Assembly (NCBI RefSeq): GCF_000376845.1 | Contig: NZ_AQXY01000027.1 | Coordinates: 124,001 to 188,000 of the forward strand | Length of the DNA: 64,000 nt | Source of the DNA: Thioalkalivibrio sp. ALE14 | GTDB taxonomy: Bacteria > Pseudomonadota > Gammaproteobacteria > Ectothiorhodospirales > Ectothiorhodospiraceae | Direction of reading: 5' to 3' | Part shown: positions 28,694 to 38,107 of the stretch, in pieces | Layout of the letters: every line of letters begins with the position of its first letter | Numbering within the stretch: the first letter of the stretch is position 1 | Notes under the pieces: generated by a model | Database searches by the model: none | The model's input: the letters and a program-made list of their open reading frames with translations, nothing else | What the model was told of the DNA's origin: nothing | Position numbers and translations under genes: made by a program

Positions 28694-28797
28694 CGACGCC
28701 CTCCTTTCCGTCCCTTAACGACCAGCCGGCCCCGCCCTTGAGTCGGCACAGTATCCACCACCCAACGATCCCCATCGTGATCAAGGTCAAGGGCGAT

Positions 28798-28925
28798 TAA
28801 CAGGAAGATGGGAAGACAAGAAGATTTTTCGGGTGGGCGCCGAGGATCGGCTGGCACCTGGGCTTACAGGATCGTCCTGTACTCCTCGGCGCCCCAATTA
28901 AACCAGCCTTCCCATCTTCCTGTTA
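28798..28925. mobile_element. Candidate MITE: 128-bp nested inverted-repeat element
   Basis: The outer arms TAACAGGAAGATGGGAAG (28798-28815) and its exact reverse complement (28908-28925) are 18 bp and perfect. Inside are a second perfect 12-bp pair, GGGCGCCGAGGA (28835-28846) and its complement (28883-28894), and a tight hairpin ACAGGA-TCG-TCCTGT (28866-28880). The outer arms are bounded by TA on both sides if the ends are taken as ACAGG...CCTGT, which would suit an IS630/Tc1-type TA target duplication. There is no coding capacity. A structured regulatory RNA or long transcript hairpin is the alternative. Confidence 0.5.
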
Positions 28926-28966
28926 GAGCTTTTCGCCCTTGAGCCAAAGTCCCAGCGCAGAGGCAC

Positions 28967-29001
28967 AAAAAACCCGCGGCCCCGGAAATCGGGGCCGCGG
29001 G
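28967..29001 (-). terminator. Rho-independent terminator of the rhlE-like gene
   Basis: A perfect 12-bp stem, CCCGCGGCCCCG and its complement with a 5-base loop, is followed on the minus strand by TTTTTT. It lies 28 bp past the helicase stop. Confidence 0.93.
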
Positions 29002-29028
29002 TTCGCGGTACTACGCTGGCGAGTCGGA

Positions 29029-30342
29029 CTAGCGACCGCGCGCCGCGCGATTGCCGCTGGCGGACGGGCGGCCGTTACCCCCGCGACCACCGCCGCCGGG
29101 CTTGCCACCGCGCCCGTTGCGCGGGGCACCATTGCGGGCACCGCCGCCCGGCTTGCCACCGCGGCGGTTGGCGTTACCGTCATTGGCGGCCGGCTTCGGC
29201 GCGGCGAAGCCCTCGGTCTCGATGCGGTCGATCGGGCGCTGGATCAGGCGCTCGATGCCCTTCAGCAGCTTGATCTCCTCGCCGTCCACCAGCGACAGCG
29301 CGGCACCGGCGGAACCGGCACGCCCGGTGCGGCCGATGCGGTGCACATAGTCCTCCGGCACGTTCGGCAGCTCGAAGTTGACCACCTGCGGCAGCTGGTC
29401 GATATCCAGTCCGCGCGCGGCGATATCCGTGGCCACCAGCACCGGCACCTGGCCGGACTTGAACTGCTTCAGCGCCTTGGTGCGCGCCGCCTGGCTCTTG
29501 TTACCGTGGATCGCCTCCGAGCGCACGCCGTCTTTCGACAGCTTCTCGGCCAGGCGGTTGGCGCCATGCTTGGTGCGGGTGAATACCAGCACCTGTTCCC
29601 AGTTATTGGTTCGGATCAGGTGGCTCAACAGCTCGCGCTTCTGGCTGGTTTCGACCAGATGCACGCTCTGCTGCACGCTCTCGGCGGCCGTGTTACGCGG
29701 GGCGATGTCGATCTCCGCCGGGCGGGTCAGCAAGCCGTTGGCCAGCTTGCGGATCTCGTCGGAGAAAGTCGCCGAGAACATCAGGTTCTGGCGGTTCTTC
29801 GGCATCATCGCGATCAACTTCTTGATGTCACGAATGAAGCCCATGTCCAGCATGCGATCGGCCTCGTCGAGGACCAGGATCTCCACGCCGGACAGGTCGA
29901 TGGTCTTCTGGTTGGCGTGATCCAGCAGACGCCCCGGGGTCGCCACCACGATGTCCATGCGGTCGCGCAGGGCCTTGATCTGCGGGTTCATGTTCACGCC
30001 GCCAAAGATCGTCATCGAGCGCATCTTGAGGTTGCGCCCGTAGGTCTTCACGGAGTCGTGCACCTGCGCGGCCAGTTCCCGAGTCGGGGTCAGCACCAGG
30101 CAGCGCGGGCGGCCCGCACCGGGCTTGGGCGCATCGCTGGTGGACAGGCGCTGCAGGATCGGCAGGGTAAAGCCGGCGGTCTTGCCGGTGCCGGTCTGGG
30201 CGGCGGCCAGCAGGTCGCCCCCCTTCAGGACTTCGGGGATCGCCCGGGCCTGGATCGGGGTCGGGTGCTGGTACCCGGAGGCTTCCAGCGCGCGCAAAAG
30301 GGTATCGGCCAACCCGAGGTCGGCAAAGGTCGTATCAGTCAT
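29029..30342 (-). CDS. rhlE: DEAD-box RNA helicase, RhlE type
   Basis: ATP-dependent RNA helicase of 437 residues. The motifs appear in order: Q motif (FADLGL...[14 protein letters not shown]), Walker [32 protein letters not shown] ([14 protein letters not shown]), SAT (FSATFSDEI), and the C-terminal RecA lobe with [14 protein letters not shown] and [10 protein letters not shown]. The last 55 residues are a low-complexity Gly/Arg/Asn tail ([22 protein letters not shown]), an RNA-binding extension common in RhlE. TTGGAG precedes the ATG at 30342; a longer frame upstream lacks a good start. The paralogue name is assigned from overall layout. Confidence 0.88.
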   Translation of the reverse strand: MTDTTFADLGLADTLLRALEASGYQHPTPIQARAIPEVLKGGDLLAAAQTGTGKTAGFTLPILQRLSTSDAPKPGAGRPRCLVLTPTRELAAQVHDSVKTYGRNLKMRSMTIFGGVNMNPQIKALRDRMDIVVATPGRLLDHANQKTIDLSGVEILVLDEADRMLDMGFIRDIKKLIAMMPKNRQNLMFSATFSDEIRKLANGLLTRPAEIDIAPRNTAAESVQQSVHLVETSQKRELLSHLIRTNNWEQVLVFTRTKHGANRLAEKLSKDGVRSEAIHGNKSQAARTKALKQFKSGQVPVLVATDIAARGLDIDQLPQVVNFELPNVPEDYVHRIGRTGRAGSAGAALSLVDGEEIKLLKGIERLIQRPIDRIETEGFAAPKPAANDGNANRRGGKPGGGARNGAPRNGRGGKPGGGGRGGNGRPSASGNRAARGR

Positions 30343-30654
30343 GGAATGCTCCAACGCTACCCGCCACTCGTTCAACAAGAGCACCCATCGGGGGAAACGA
30401 AATCAGGGGGATCACTGTGAACCGGAATGGCTCTGGATCAGATGAACGGACGCTGACGGGCGGGGCGTTCGATGCGCGCACTATACGCCTTTCGTCAATG
30501 AAAAGACACCGCTTCCATAATCCCCTAGATATATATTTGTTTTGTGAGGGAATATCGGCTAGCTTCCTATCCATAAAAGAAACCGATGCCTACGCAGCAC
30601 CGGTCAGGCCGACGCGACGCCAACAACAACAGATCGGCCAGCAGGGGAACCACA
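30343..30654. other. 312-bp divergent spacer between rhlE and the PAS chemoreceptor
   Basis: This spacer is AT-rich for the genome (30520-30590 includes CTAGATATATATTTGTTTTG). Both flanking genes diverge from it, so it should hold both promoters. No gene was recognised. The long leader ahead of rhlE (a helicase class often cold-regulated) could be functional, but nothing specific was identified. Confidence 0.5.
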
Positions 30655-32238
30655 ATGAAACGCAATCTGCCCATCACCGGGATCGAGGTGGACTACCCGG
30701 AGAGTGCCAACATCCTCTCCACCACCAACCTCAAGGGAGCCATTAGCTACGTCAATCCGGAGTTCATCGACATCAGCGGCTTCGAGGAAGAAGAGCTGCT
30801 GGGCAAGAACCACAACGTGGTCCGCCACCCGGACATGCCCCCTGCCGCATTCCAGGACCTCTGGCAGACCATTCAGGGCGGGCGATCCTGGATGGGCATG
30901 GTGAAGAACCGCTGCAAGAACGGCGACCACTACTGGGTCAGTGCCTATGTGACCCCGGTGACCGAGGACGGTCAAACGGTGGAATACCAGTCCGTGCGGA
31001 CCAAGCCGCGGCGCGACCTGGTAGAGAAGGCCGAATCCGTCTACGCCGCCCTGCGCGAGGGGCGGATGCCCCTGGCGCTGCGTCTGCCACGCATTGGCAT
31101 CAAGACCAAGGCGGTCGCATCGGTGGCCGGCGGCGTGCTGGCCGGCCTGATTGCAAGCATCGCGTTGACCAGCATCACCCTGGGGACCGCACTGGTCTTC
31201 ACTCTGACCGCCCTGCTGGTCGGGGGCCTGCTCCTCTGGACCAGCCTGACGCCGCTATGCCGCGCCGTGGCCCACGCCCGCCGCATCGCCAGCAACCCGG
31301 TCAGCCAGTACATCTACACCGGTCGCACCGACGAGGCCGGCGAGCTCCTGTTCGCCCTGGAGATGCTGGAGGCAGAGGGCGGCGCGGTCGTCGGGCGCAT
31401 GGGGAATGCGGCCGAACGCCTTACCCGGACAGCCGACGCCCTGGTGACCGCGGTCGGTGACAGCCGGCAAGCCTGCAACCATCAACAGACCGAGACCGAA
31501 CAGGTGGCGAGTGCCACCCAGCAGATGGTGAACAGCGTGCAGGAAGTCGCGCGCAGCGCCCAGGGTGCCGCCGATGCAGCGGATCGGACCGACCGCGAAG
31601 CCGGTGCCGGAAGCGCCGTGGTGGGCGAGAGCACTCAGGCGATCGAGAACCTGGGCAAGCGGATCCGCGATGGCTCCGGTGTAATGGCCGAACTGGACCA
31701 GCACAGCCAGGACATCACCAGCGTACTCGACGTCATCCGCGGCATCGCCGAGCAGACCAACCTGCTCGCCCTCAACGCGGCGATCGAGGCCGCGCGCGCC
31801 GGCGAACAGGGCCGTGGCTTCGCCGTAGTGGCGGACGAGGTGCGCACACTGGCCAGTCGGACTCAGGACTCCACCGCCGAAATCCAGCAGATGATCGAGC
31901 GTCTTCAGGATCGCGCACGGGCGGCAGTGTCCACCATGGAGCAAAGCCGGGCTCAGGCCGAAACCAGCGTCGAACAGGCGCAACAGGCCGCGGCGGCACT
32001 GGACAATATCACCACGGGCGTCGGGCAGATCCGCGACATGAGCACCCGGATCGCGGCCGCCGTGGAACAACAGGGGACCGCCGGCGAAGAGATCCGCCGC
32101 GGGGTCGACTCCATCCGCAACGCCGCCGACACGACAGCGAACCGCGCCGACCAAAGCGAGGCCGCTGCCCGTGAGGTCGCACAGCTCGCCACAGGATTGC
32201 AGGGCCTCGCCCGGCAATTCTGGGCAAGACATCGCTGA
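30655..32238 (+). CDS. PAS-containing methyl-accepting chemotaxis protein (Aer-like)
   Basis: A 527-residue receptor. The N-terminal PAS domain (residues about 15-120) has the Aer-type core: [47 protein letters not shown] and [27 protein letters not shown]. In E. coli Aer this fold binds FAD and reports redox state. A paired hydrophobic segment ([40 protein letters not shown]) anchors the protein, with no periplasmic domain. The signalling hairpin [32 protein letters not shown] is complete. The ATG at 30655 has AGGGGA upstream. The GGDEF-EAL gene starts 16 bp after the stop, so they are probably co-transcribed. Confidence 0.93.
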   Translation: MKRNLPITGIEVDYPESANILSTTNLKGAISYVNPEFIDISGFEEEELLGKNHNVVRHPDMPPAAFQDLWQTIQGGRSWMGMVKNRCKNGDHYWVSAYVTPVTEDGQTVEYQSVRTKPRRDLVEKAESVYAALREGRMPLALRLPRIGIKTKAVASVAGGVLAGLIASIALTSITLGTALVFTLTALLVGGLLLWTSLTPLCRAVAHARRIASNPVSQYIYTGRTDEAGELLFALEMLEAEGGAVVGRMGNAAERLTRTADALVTAVGDSRQACNHQQTETEQVASATQQMVNSVQEVARSAQGAADAADRTDREAGAGSAVVGESTQAIENLGKRIRDGSGVMAELDQHSQDITSVLDVIRGIAEQTNLLALNAAIEAARAGEQGRGFAVVADEVRTLASRTQDSTAEIQQMIERLQDRARAAVSTMEQSRAQAETSVEQAQQAAAALDNITTGVGQIRDMSTRIAAAVEQQGTAGEEIRRGVDSIRNAADTTANRADQSEAAAREVAQLATGLQGLARQFWARHR

Positions 32239-32254
32239 AAGGAAAAGCATCCGG

Positions 32255-34780
32255 ATGACTTCCCGATCCGATCGGTACCTGCGCCAGCATATGGGCCTCG
32301 CCTCCGGCGTACTGCTGGCCCTGTTGCTGTTCCCACTGGTGATCTGGTTACTCGGCCTGGACCTGCCCCGGATCCTGCCCCGTGAGCACCTGACGGCGTT
32401 CCATACGGCGGCGGAGCTGTTCGCGGTGGTCGTCGCGGTACTGGTGTTTGCGGTCGGCTACCACGTCATCGACCGGCGTCGGGTCGCCGCTTCGGTCCTG
32501 CTCGCCTGCGCCTTCCTGGCGGTCGCGCTGCTCGATTTCCTGCACCTGATGACCTATCCGGCGATGCCGGACTTCATCACCCCCAACTCGACGCAGCAGA
32601 CCCTGTTCTTCTGGCTGGCCGCGCGCCTCGTCGGTGCGGCCGCGTTGCTGGCCTACGTGGCCCTGCCGATGGTCGCCCACAGCGACGGGCCGCCTCGCCA
32701 TATCTACCTGATCGGGAGCCTGTTGCTGGTCGCCCTGCTCGCATGGATCGGTCTGTGGCATGCCGGGATCATCCCGCCCCTGTTCGACCCGATCAGCGGC
32801 CTCACAACCTTCAAGCTGGGGCTCGAGGCACTGGTGATCGCCCTGCATCTGGTTACGCTGGCCCTGCTGGTCCTGCGCCGCGAACTCCTGCAACGTCCCG
32901 GCATGCCACTGGTGGCCGCGGCGCTGGTCATCAGCATGGGGAGCGGGATGTTCTTCATGTTCTACGAAGACCTGACCGACACCCCCTTCGTACTGGGCCA
33001 CCTGTACAAGCTCGCGGCCTACCTGCTGATCTACCAGGGGCTGTTCCTGGAAAGCGTGCGCTCGCCGCTGGAGCGCCTGCACCTGGCCCACCGCGATATC
33101 GAGAACCGCGAACGACGCTACCAGCAACTGGTAGAGACGGCCCCCGACGGTGTACTGGTCACCGACATGGACGGGCGCATCGTGATGGCCAACCGCAACA
33201 TCGAGCGCCTGTTCGGCTATCCCCGCCAGCAGCTGATCGGCCAAGCGGTGGAACTCCTCGTCCCGGAGCGCCTGCGCGAACGCCACCGGGGCCATCGCCA
33301 GGCTCACAGCCACAGCATCAACCGGCGCACCATGGGCCAGGTGCCGCACCTGCGCGGACGCCGCATCGACGGCACCGAGTTCCCGCTGGATATCAGCCTG
33401 AACGCATTCGATGACACCGACGGACGCCGGATCACCGCCTTCATCCGCGACATCACCGACCGCCAGCGTCGCGAAGCGCGCATCCAGCACCAGGCCACCC
33501 ACGACAGCCTGACGGAACTGCCCAACCGCTGGCTGCTGCACGATCGCCTGACCCAGGGCATCTCCCAGGCCGAACATCACGACCATCCGATCGCGGTGAT
33601 GCTCCTCGACCTCGACAATTTCAAGATGGTAAACGACACCTTCGGCCACCACGAGGGCGACCAGCTCCTCAAGGCCGTGGCCGCGCGCCTGCAGGGTGCC
33701 CTCGACCACGAAGCCACCATCGGGCGCTTCGGGGGCGACGAATTCATGATCCTGCTGACCAACGTCGAGGACGAACAGGCCATTGGCACGATCGCCCAGC
33801 GCATCCTCGGGATCTTCCATACACCGTTCCAGACCGAGCACGCGCGCAACCTGGCCGCCACCGGCAGCCTCGGCATTGCCCTGTTTCCGCGCGACGCCCG
33901 CGACGAGCACAACCTGGTGCGCTACGCCGACATGGCGATGTACGAGGCCAAGCATTCCGGGCGCAACACCTATGCCTTCTTTTCACAGCACCTGGACGCC
34001 CAGGTCCACGAGGAGCAGCGCGTGCAACAGCGCCTGCAGCAGGCGCTGGAAAATGGCGATCTCGATCTGCACTACCAGCCGCTGCTGGAGGTCGCCTCCA
34101 ATCGCATCATCGGCGTCGAGGCGCTTGCGCGCTGGACAGATGCCGAACTCGGAGCGGTACCTCCCGCACGCTTCATCGCCAGCGCCGAGGCCAATGGCCT
34201 GATCCTGTCCCTCGGCGACTGGGTCATCCGCGAGGCCTGCGAACAGCTCGCCCAATGGGACCGAGCGGGACTGAACCTGCGCCTTGCCATCAACATCTCG
34301 GCCATGCAATTTCGCCAGCACGACCTCGTGGAACGCCTGGGCGCAGCCCTCGAGGCCACCGGCGCCCCGGCCCAGCGCCTCGAGATCGAGGTCACCGAGA
34401 CCGTGGCCATGTCCGACGTTGCGTTGACCCGCGACCAACTGCGCGGTCTGAAGGCCCTGGGCATCCGCGTAGCCCTGGACGACTTCGGCACCGGCTACTC
34501 TTCGCTCGCCTACCTGAAATCACTCCCCATCGACAAGCTCAAGATCGACCGCTCTTTCATCGCCGACATCGGCCAGGACCCGGAATCCGGGATGATCCTG
34601 CGCTCCATCGTGCACCTCGGCCACAGCCTGGGCCTGACCCTGGTCGCCGAAGGGGTGGAAACCCCGGAACAACGGGCGTTCCTGCACGATATCGGCTGCG
34701 ACCTGTACCAGGGCTGGCTGCATTCCCCGGCCATGGAGGGCCGCGACCTCCAGAGCCACCTGCGACGCGAAACGGTGTGA
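32255..34780 (+). CDS. MASE3-PAS-GGDEF-EAL c-di-GMP signalling protein
   Basis: Membrane sensor of 841 residues. An N-terminal seven-helix MASE3-like domain occupies about residues 1-265 (LLDFLHLMTYPAMPDFITPNSTQ is the characteristic stretch). A PAS domain follows (ETAPDGVLVTDMDGRIVMANRNIERLFG), then a GGDEF domain with intact FGGDEF near residue 492, then an EAL domain with GVEALARW (catalytic Glu near residue 622), TVAMSD, DDFGTGYSSLAYL and KIDRSFI. Both catalytic motifs look intact, so synthesis and breakdown of c-di-GMP are both possible. The ATG at 32255 follows an AAGGA; it lies 16 bp behind the Aer-like receptor. Confidence 0.92.
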   Translation: MTSRSDRYLRQHMGLASGVLLALLLFPLVIWLLGLDLPRILPREHLTAFHTAAELFAVVVAVLVFAVGYHVIDRRRVAASVLLACAFLAVALLDFLHLMTYPAMPDFITPNSTQQTLFFWLAARLVGAAALLAYVALPMVAHSDGPPRHIYLIGSLLLVALLAWIGLWHAGIIPPLFDPISGLTTFKLGLEALVIALHLVTLALLVLRRELLQRPGMPLVAAALVISMGSGMFFMFYEDLTDTPFVLGHLYKLAAYLLIYQGLFLESVRSPLERLHLAHRDIENRERRYQQLVETAPDGVLVTDMDGRIVMANRNIERLFGYPRQQLIGQAVELLVPERLRERHRGHRQAHSHSINRRTMGQVPHLRGRRIDGTEFPLDISLNAFDDTDGRRITAFIRDITDRQRREARIQHQATHDSLTELPNRWLLHDRLTQGISQAEHHDHPIAVMLLDLDNFKMVNDTFGHHEGDQLLKAVAARLQGALDHEATIGRFGGDEFMILLTNVEDEQAIGTIAQRILGIFHTPFQTEHARNLAATGSLGIALFPRDARDEHNLVRYADMAMYEAKHSGRNTYAFFSQHLDAQVHEEQRVQQRLQQALENGDLDLHYQPLLEVASNRIIGVEALARWTDAELGAVPPARFIASAEANGLILSLGDWVIREACEQLAQWDRAGLNLRLAINISAMQFRQHDLVERLGAALEATGAPAQRLEIEVTETVAMSDVALTRDQLRGLKALGIRVALDDFGTGYSSLAYLKSLPIDKLKIDRSFIADIGQDPESGMILRSIVHLGHSLGLTLVAEGVETPEQRAFLHDIGCDLYQGWLHSPAMEGRDLQSHLRRETV

Positions 34781-34897
34781 TGACCCTCCCGGAATCACAA
34801 CCATGTGACCAGTCCGGGAGTAAGTTCGATGCAGATTGCGTCTAGGTTCGAATCAGGCGGCAAAAGATCGCCAGGACCATTGTCAGGGGGAGACAAC

Positions 34898-37306
34898 ATG
34901 GCCCACCGGGAATCACCCGACGCCACGGCATCCGATTCGACCCTCCATCGGCACGATTACCGTTCCGCTATCGCCATCACCGCGGGCTTCGCGGTGGTGT
35001 TGCTGCTCATGGCGTTGATGATCATGATCGGGCTCGATCGCATCAGCCAGGTGCATGACCGGCTCGATGTCATCGTCCACGAACACAACGTCAAGACGGA
35101 ATTGCTCAATAACATGCGCACCGCCGCACGCGAGCGGTCCGTGACCCTGCTGCGCCTGTCGATCACCGACGACCCCTTCGACATCGACGAGGGAATCATG
35201 GAGTTCCGGGGCCACGCCTCGGACTTCATGGTCAACCGCAACGAACTCGAGGCAATGCCGCTGTCCGAGCGCGAGCAGGAGCTGCTGGCGGAATCCCGCG
35301 AGCTGACCATGCGCGCCGTCGAGGTCCAGGAGCGCGTGCTCGACAAGATCCTCGATGGCGACATGGAAAACGCCTCGACCTGGTTGCTGGAACAGGCGAT
35401 CCCGAGGCAGAACGAGGTGCTGGACAACCACGCCTCGCTGCTCGAGCTGCAACAGGAGGCAGCGGAGGCCGCGGCGCGGGACACCGCGGAGCAATACGAG
35501 AAAGCGGTCCAGTTCATGTCCTTGCTCGGCGGCGCCGCCGTGCTGATCGGGATCCTCGTGGCCCTCGGCGTCCTGCGTCGCAGCCGCGACATCGAGACCG
35601 AACTGTTCCGCGAGAAGGAGCGAGCCCAGGTAACCCTGCACGCCATCGGCGACGCGGTCATCACCGTCGACACGGACGGGCGCATCGACTACCTCAACCC
35701 GGTGGCCGAACACCTGACCGGCTGGAGCGATGCCGAGGCCCGCGACGAACAACTGGACCGGGTGTTCCGCACCATCCGCGAAGATGACGGCACGCCGCTC
35801 CCGCACCCCCTGGTGGAGGCCGTCCCCGACGGCACTGCCTGCAGCCTGGACCAGGGCGCGATCCTGGTCGCCCGCGACGGCCGCGAGTACGGGATCGAGG
35901 AGGTTTCCGCACCTATCCGGGATCGCTCGGGCGCCGTCATCGGGGCGGTTCTTGTCTTCCGCGATGTCTCCCGCGCGCGCGAGATGGCCCGGGACCTGTC
36001 CTGGGCCGCCACCCACGACTGCCTGACCTCGCTGGCCAACCGCATGGAGTTCGAGCGTCGCCTGCGCCAACTGGTCACCAGCGCCCATCAGGACGGCCGC
36101 GAGCACGCCCTGCTGTACATGGACCTTGACCAGTTCAAGCTGGTGAACGACACCTGCGGCCACGGCGCCGGCGACGATCTGCTGTGCCAGCTGACATCCC
36201 AGATGCAGGCCCAGTTGCGCGAGAGCGACATCCTGGCCCGTCTTGGCGGCGACGAGTTCGGCGTCCTGCTGGAAAGCTGCCCGCTGGAGCGCGCGGAGCA
36301 GATCGCGGAGGACCTGCGCCGGGCCATCGAGCAGTTCCGCTTCGACTGGGAAGGCCGCCTGTTCCGGGTCGGCATCAGCATCGGGGTCGTCCCGATCCGC
36401 GGCGAACACGGCCACGCGGCCCAGTTCATGAGCGAGGCCGACGCCGCCTGCTACCTGGCCAAGGAGCGCGGGCGCAACCGCATCCACGTCTCGCGCCCCG
36501 ACGACGCGGCCCTTTGCCACCACCAGGGCGAGATGAACTGCCTGCAGCGCATCAACCACGCCCTGCAGAACAACCACTTCTGGCTGTACGGCCAGCATAT
36601 CGAGCCGCTCTCCGGCGGTGGCCCACGGCATACCGAAGTGCTGCTGCGCATGATCGACGAAGACGGCGCCATCACGCCGCCCAGTACGTTTATTCCGGCC
36701 GCGGAACGCTACGGCCTGATGGCCGCCATTGACCGCTGGGTCATCGATCGGGTCCTGAAGATCGCGTCCCAGTCACCCGAAGATGAAGGCCAGTTCGCCA
36801 TCAACCTGTCCGGGCAGTCGCTGTGCGAGCGCGGCTTGCTGGACTACATCGTGGAACGCATCGAGACCAGCGGCGTAACGCCGCACCGCCTGTGCTTCGA
36901 GATCACCGAGACCGCCGCCATCGCCAACCTCAACCAGGCCAGCCGCTTTGTGAACACCCTGCGTGCCAGGGGCTGCTGCTTCTCGCTCGACGACTTCGGC
37001 ACCGGCATGGCGTCATTCGGCTATCTCAAGACCTTGCGCGTGGACTACCTGAAGATTGACGGCAGCTTCGTGCGCGACATGAACGATGACCCGATCAGCC
37101 ACGCCATGGTCGAGAGCATCCACCACATCGGCCATGTCATGGGCATCAAGACCGTCGCCGAATGCGTCTCTCACGAAGGCCTGCTATCGCCCCTGCGGGC
37201 CATCGGCATCGACTACGCCCAGGGCTTCGGGCTGCACCTCCCCGAACCCCTGGAACCTTGCCCGATTCAACGCGAAGGCCGCACCACCGACACCCGCTAC
37301 GCCTGA
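34898..37306 (+). CDS. Membrane PAS-GGDEF-EAL c-di-GMP signalling protein
   Basis: An 802-residue protein. TM1 (about residues 20-45) and TM2 (about 205-230) flank a helical periplasmic sensor of about 150 residues with four-helix-bundle character (AARERSVTLLRLSITDDPFD, AREV-type heptads). A PAS domain (LHAIGDAVITVDTDGRIDYLNPVAEHLTGW), a GGDEF domain with LGGDEF near residue 450, and an EAL domain follow. The EAL motif reads EVLLRM (Glu near 580), a variant seen in active enzymes, with DDFGTGMASFGYL and KIDGSFV conserved. The ATG at 34898 is chosen for its AGGGGGAGACAAC leader; an upstream in-frame ATG at 34829 is possible. It probably belongs to the same transcript as the two preceding genes. 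Confidence 0.9.
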   Translation: MAHRESPDATASDSTLHRHDYRSAIAITAGFAVVLLLMALMIMIGLDRISQVHDRLDVIVHEHNVKTELLNNMRTAARERSVTLLRLSITDDPFDIDEGIMEFRGHASDFMVNRNELEAMPLSEREQELLAESRELTMRAVEVQERVLDKILDGDMENASTWLLEQAIPRQNEVLDNHASLLELQQEAAEAAARDTAEQYEKAVQFMSLLGGAAVLIGILVALGVLRRSRDIETELFREKERAQVTLHAIGDAVITVDTDGRIDYLNPVAEHLTGWSDAEARDEQLDRVFRTIREDDGTPLPHPLVEAVPDGTACSLDQGAILVARDGREYGIEEVSAPIRDRSGAVIGAVLVFRDVSRAREMARDLSWAATHDCLTSLANRMEFERRLRQLVTSAHQDGREHALLYMDLDQFKLVNDTCGHGAGDDLLCQLTSQMQAQLRESDILARLGGDEFGVLLESCPLERAEQIAEDLRRAIEQFRFDWEGRLFRVGISIGVVPIRGEHGHAAQFMSEADAACYLAKERGRNRIHVSRPDDAALCHHQGEMNCLQRINHALQNNHFWLYGQHIEPLSGGGPRHTEVLLRMIDEDGAITPPSTFIPAAERYGLMAAIDRWVIDRVLKIASQSPEDEGQFAINLSGQSLCERGLLDYIVERIETSGVTPHRLCFEITETAAIANLNQASRFVNTLRARGCCFSLDDFGTGMASFGYLKTLRVDYLKIDGSFVRDMNDDPISHAMVESIHHIGHVMGIKTVAECVSHEGLLSPLRAIGIDYAQGFGLHLPEPLEPCPIQREGRTTDTRYA

Positions 37307-37477
37307 TCGTTTGGGGTTCGCAAACCGTCTCGCATCCAACCCTCGCATCTCCCGGCGCTGGCCCAGCCGATGCTCGGGCGCAGCCATCGGCCTGCGAGCC
37401 CCGATACCACCGCCCCGGCCGCAGTGGCGGGAAGAACCGGTTGCTTTCCGTTCCATCCAGCCCATACCCGTCACAAA

Positions 37478-37504
37478 GAAAAAGGCCGCCCGAAGGCGGC
37501 CTTT
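37478..37504 (-). terminator. Rho-independent terminator (minus strand, possibly bidirectional)
   Basis: GGCCGCC-cgaa-GGCGGCC forms a tight 7-bp stem with a tetraloop. It is flanked by an A-rich run on the left (T-run for minus transcripts) and CTTTG on the right, and lies 24 bp past the minus-strand gene ending at 37528. Confidence 0.85.
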
Positions 37505-37527
37505 GCTGCGGCTGTTACCGGGCCGGG

Positions 37528-37899
37528 TCAGTACCCGGTGGCGCCGTGCACGTCCGGCGGGGCCTCGCGCGTCAGCATCGCCCAGGTCAGGTGCGCCATC
37601 ACCTCCGGCGCCACCACCGTATGGCGATTACCGCTGTTCTGCATGCCCTCGCGCAGCGCCTGACGCACTCGCGGCTGGCCGGTCAGGTCGAAGATCACGT
37701 CCACGGCTTCTCCCCGCGCCACGATCTCTTCAACCGACTCCAGCGGGATCCCCTTTTCCTCGGCCAGCTGCCGCCCGGCGGTATCACCCGTCTCCGAGGC
37801 CGCGCAGACCGTCATCCCGGGCAGGCCCGTCTCGAACAGCATCTCCAGGAAGCGGCCGCCCACCCGGCCAAGCCCCACCACTGCAATCTGAATCGACAT
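37528..37899 (-). CDS. Small Rossmann-fold (NAD(P)-binding) protein
   Basis: A 123-residue protein starting MSIQIAVVGLGRVGGRFLEML, a GxGxxGG dinucleotide-binding motif. It continues CAASETGDTAGRQLAEEKGIP and VDVIFDLTGQPRVRQALREG, resembling the N-terminal NAD(P)-binding half of homoserine dehydrogenase or dihydrodipicolinate reductase. There is no catalytic domain after it, so it is either a stand-alone sensor or an NAD-binding regulator. It is not obviously truncated: a GGAG precedes the ATG and a terminator follows the stop. Function unknown. Confidence 0.65.
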   Translation of the reverse strand: MSIQIAVVGLGRVGGRFLEMLFETGLPGMTVCAASETGDTAGRQLAEEKGIPLESVEEIVARGEAVDVIFDLTGQPRVRQALREGMQNSGNRHTVVAPEVMAHLTWAMLTREAPPDVHGATGY

Positions 37900-38107
37900 A
37901 AACGCTCCATCCTCTTGTATTTTTAGTCTCCAGACACGCCCGCGGTTGCCATCCAGCGGACATGCACCCCTGACTGTAGGCGATCTGGAACGCCCGCGCA
38001 CCCTGCCTCCACGATGCAGGCCGCCCCGCCCCGCATCCGGCCATTTGGAGCGGCCAGCACCACGGACTAGAGTGCCCCGAGTTCGCCAATCAACCGGAGC
38101 CCCGCCC

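Larger units (their letters stand above)
28694..29028. other. 335-bp spacer holding a nested palindrome and the rhlE terminator
   Basis: No gene is seen. The spacer holds a 128-bp structure with inverted ends (28798-28925) and the terminator of the helicase gene (28967-29001). The promoter of the chemoreceptor at 28693 probably lies between 28694 and 28797 (inference); no consensus boxes are evident. Confidence 0.6.

Noticed and set aside
30500-30600. Sigma-28 promoter for the chemoreceptor (AT-rich block containing GCCGATAT on the minus strand)
   Set aside because: The -10-like block points the wrong way for the receptor and lacks a matching -35 element at the right distance.
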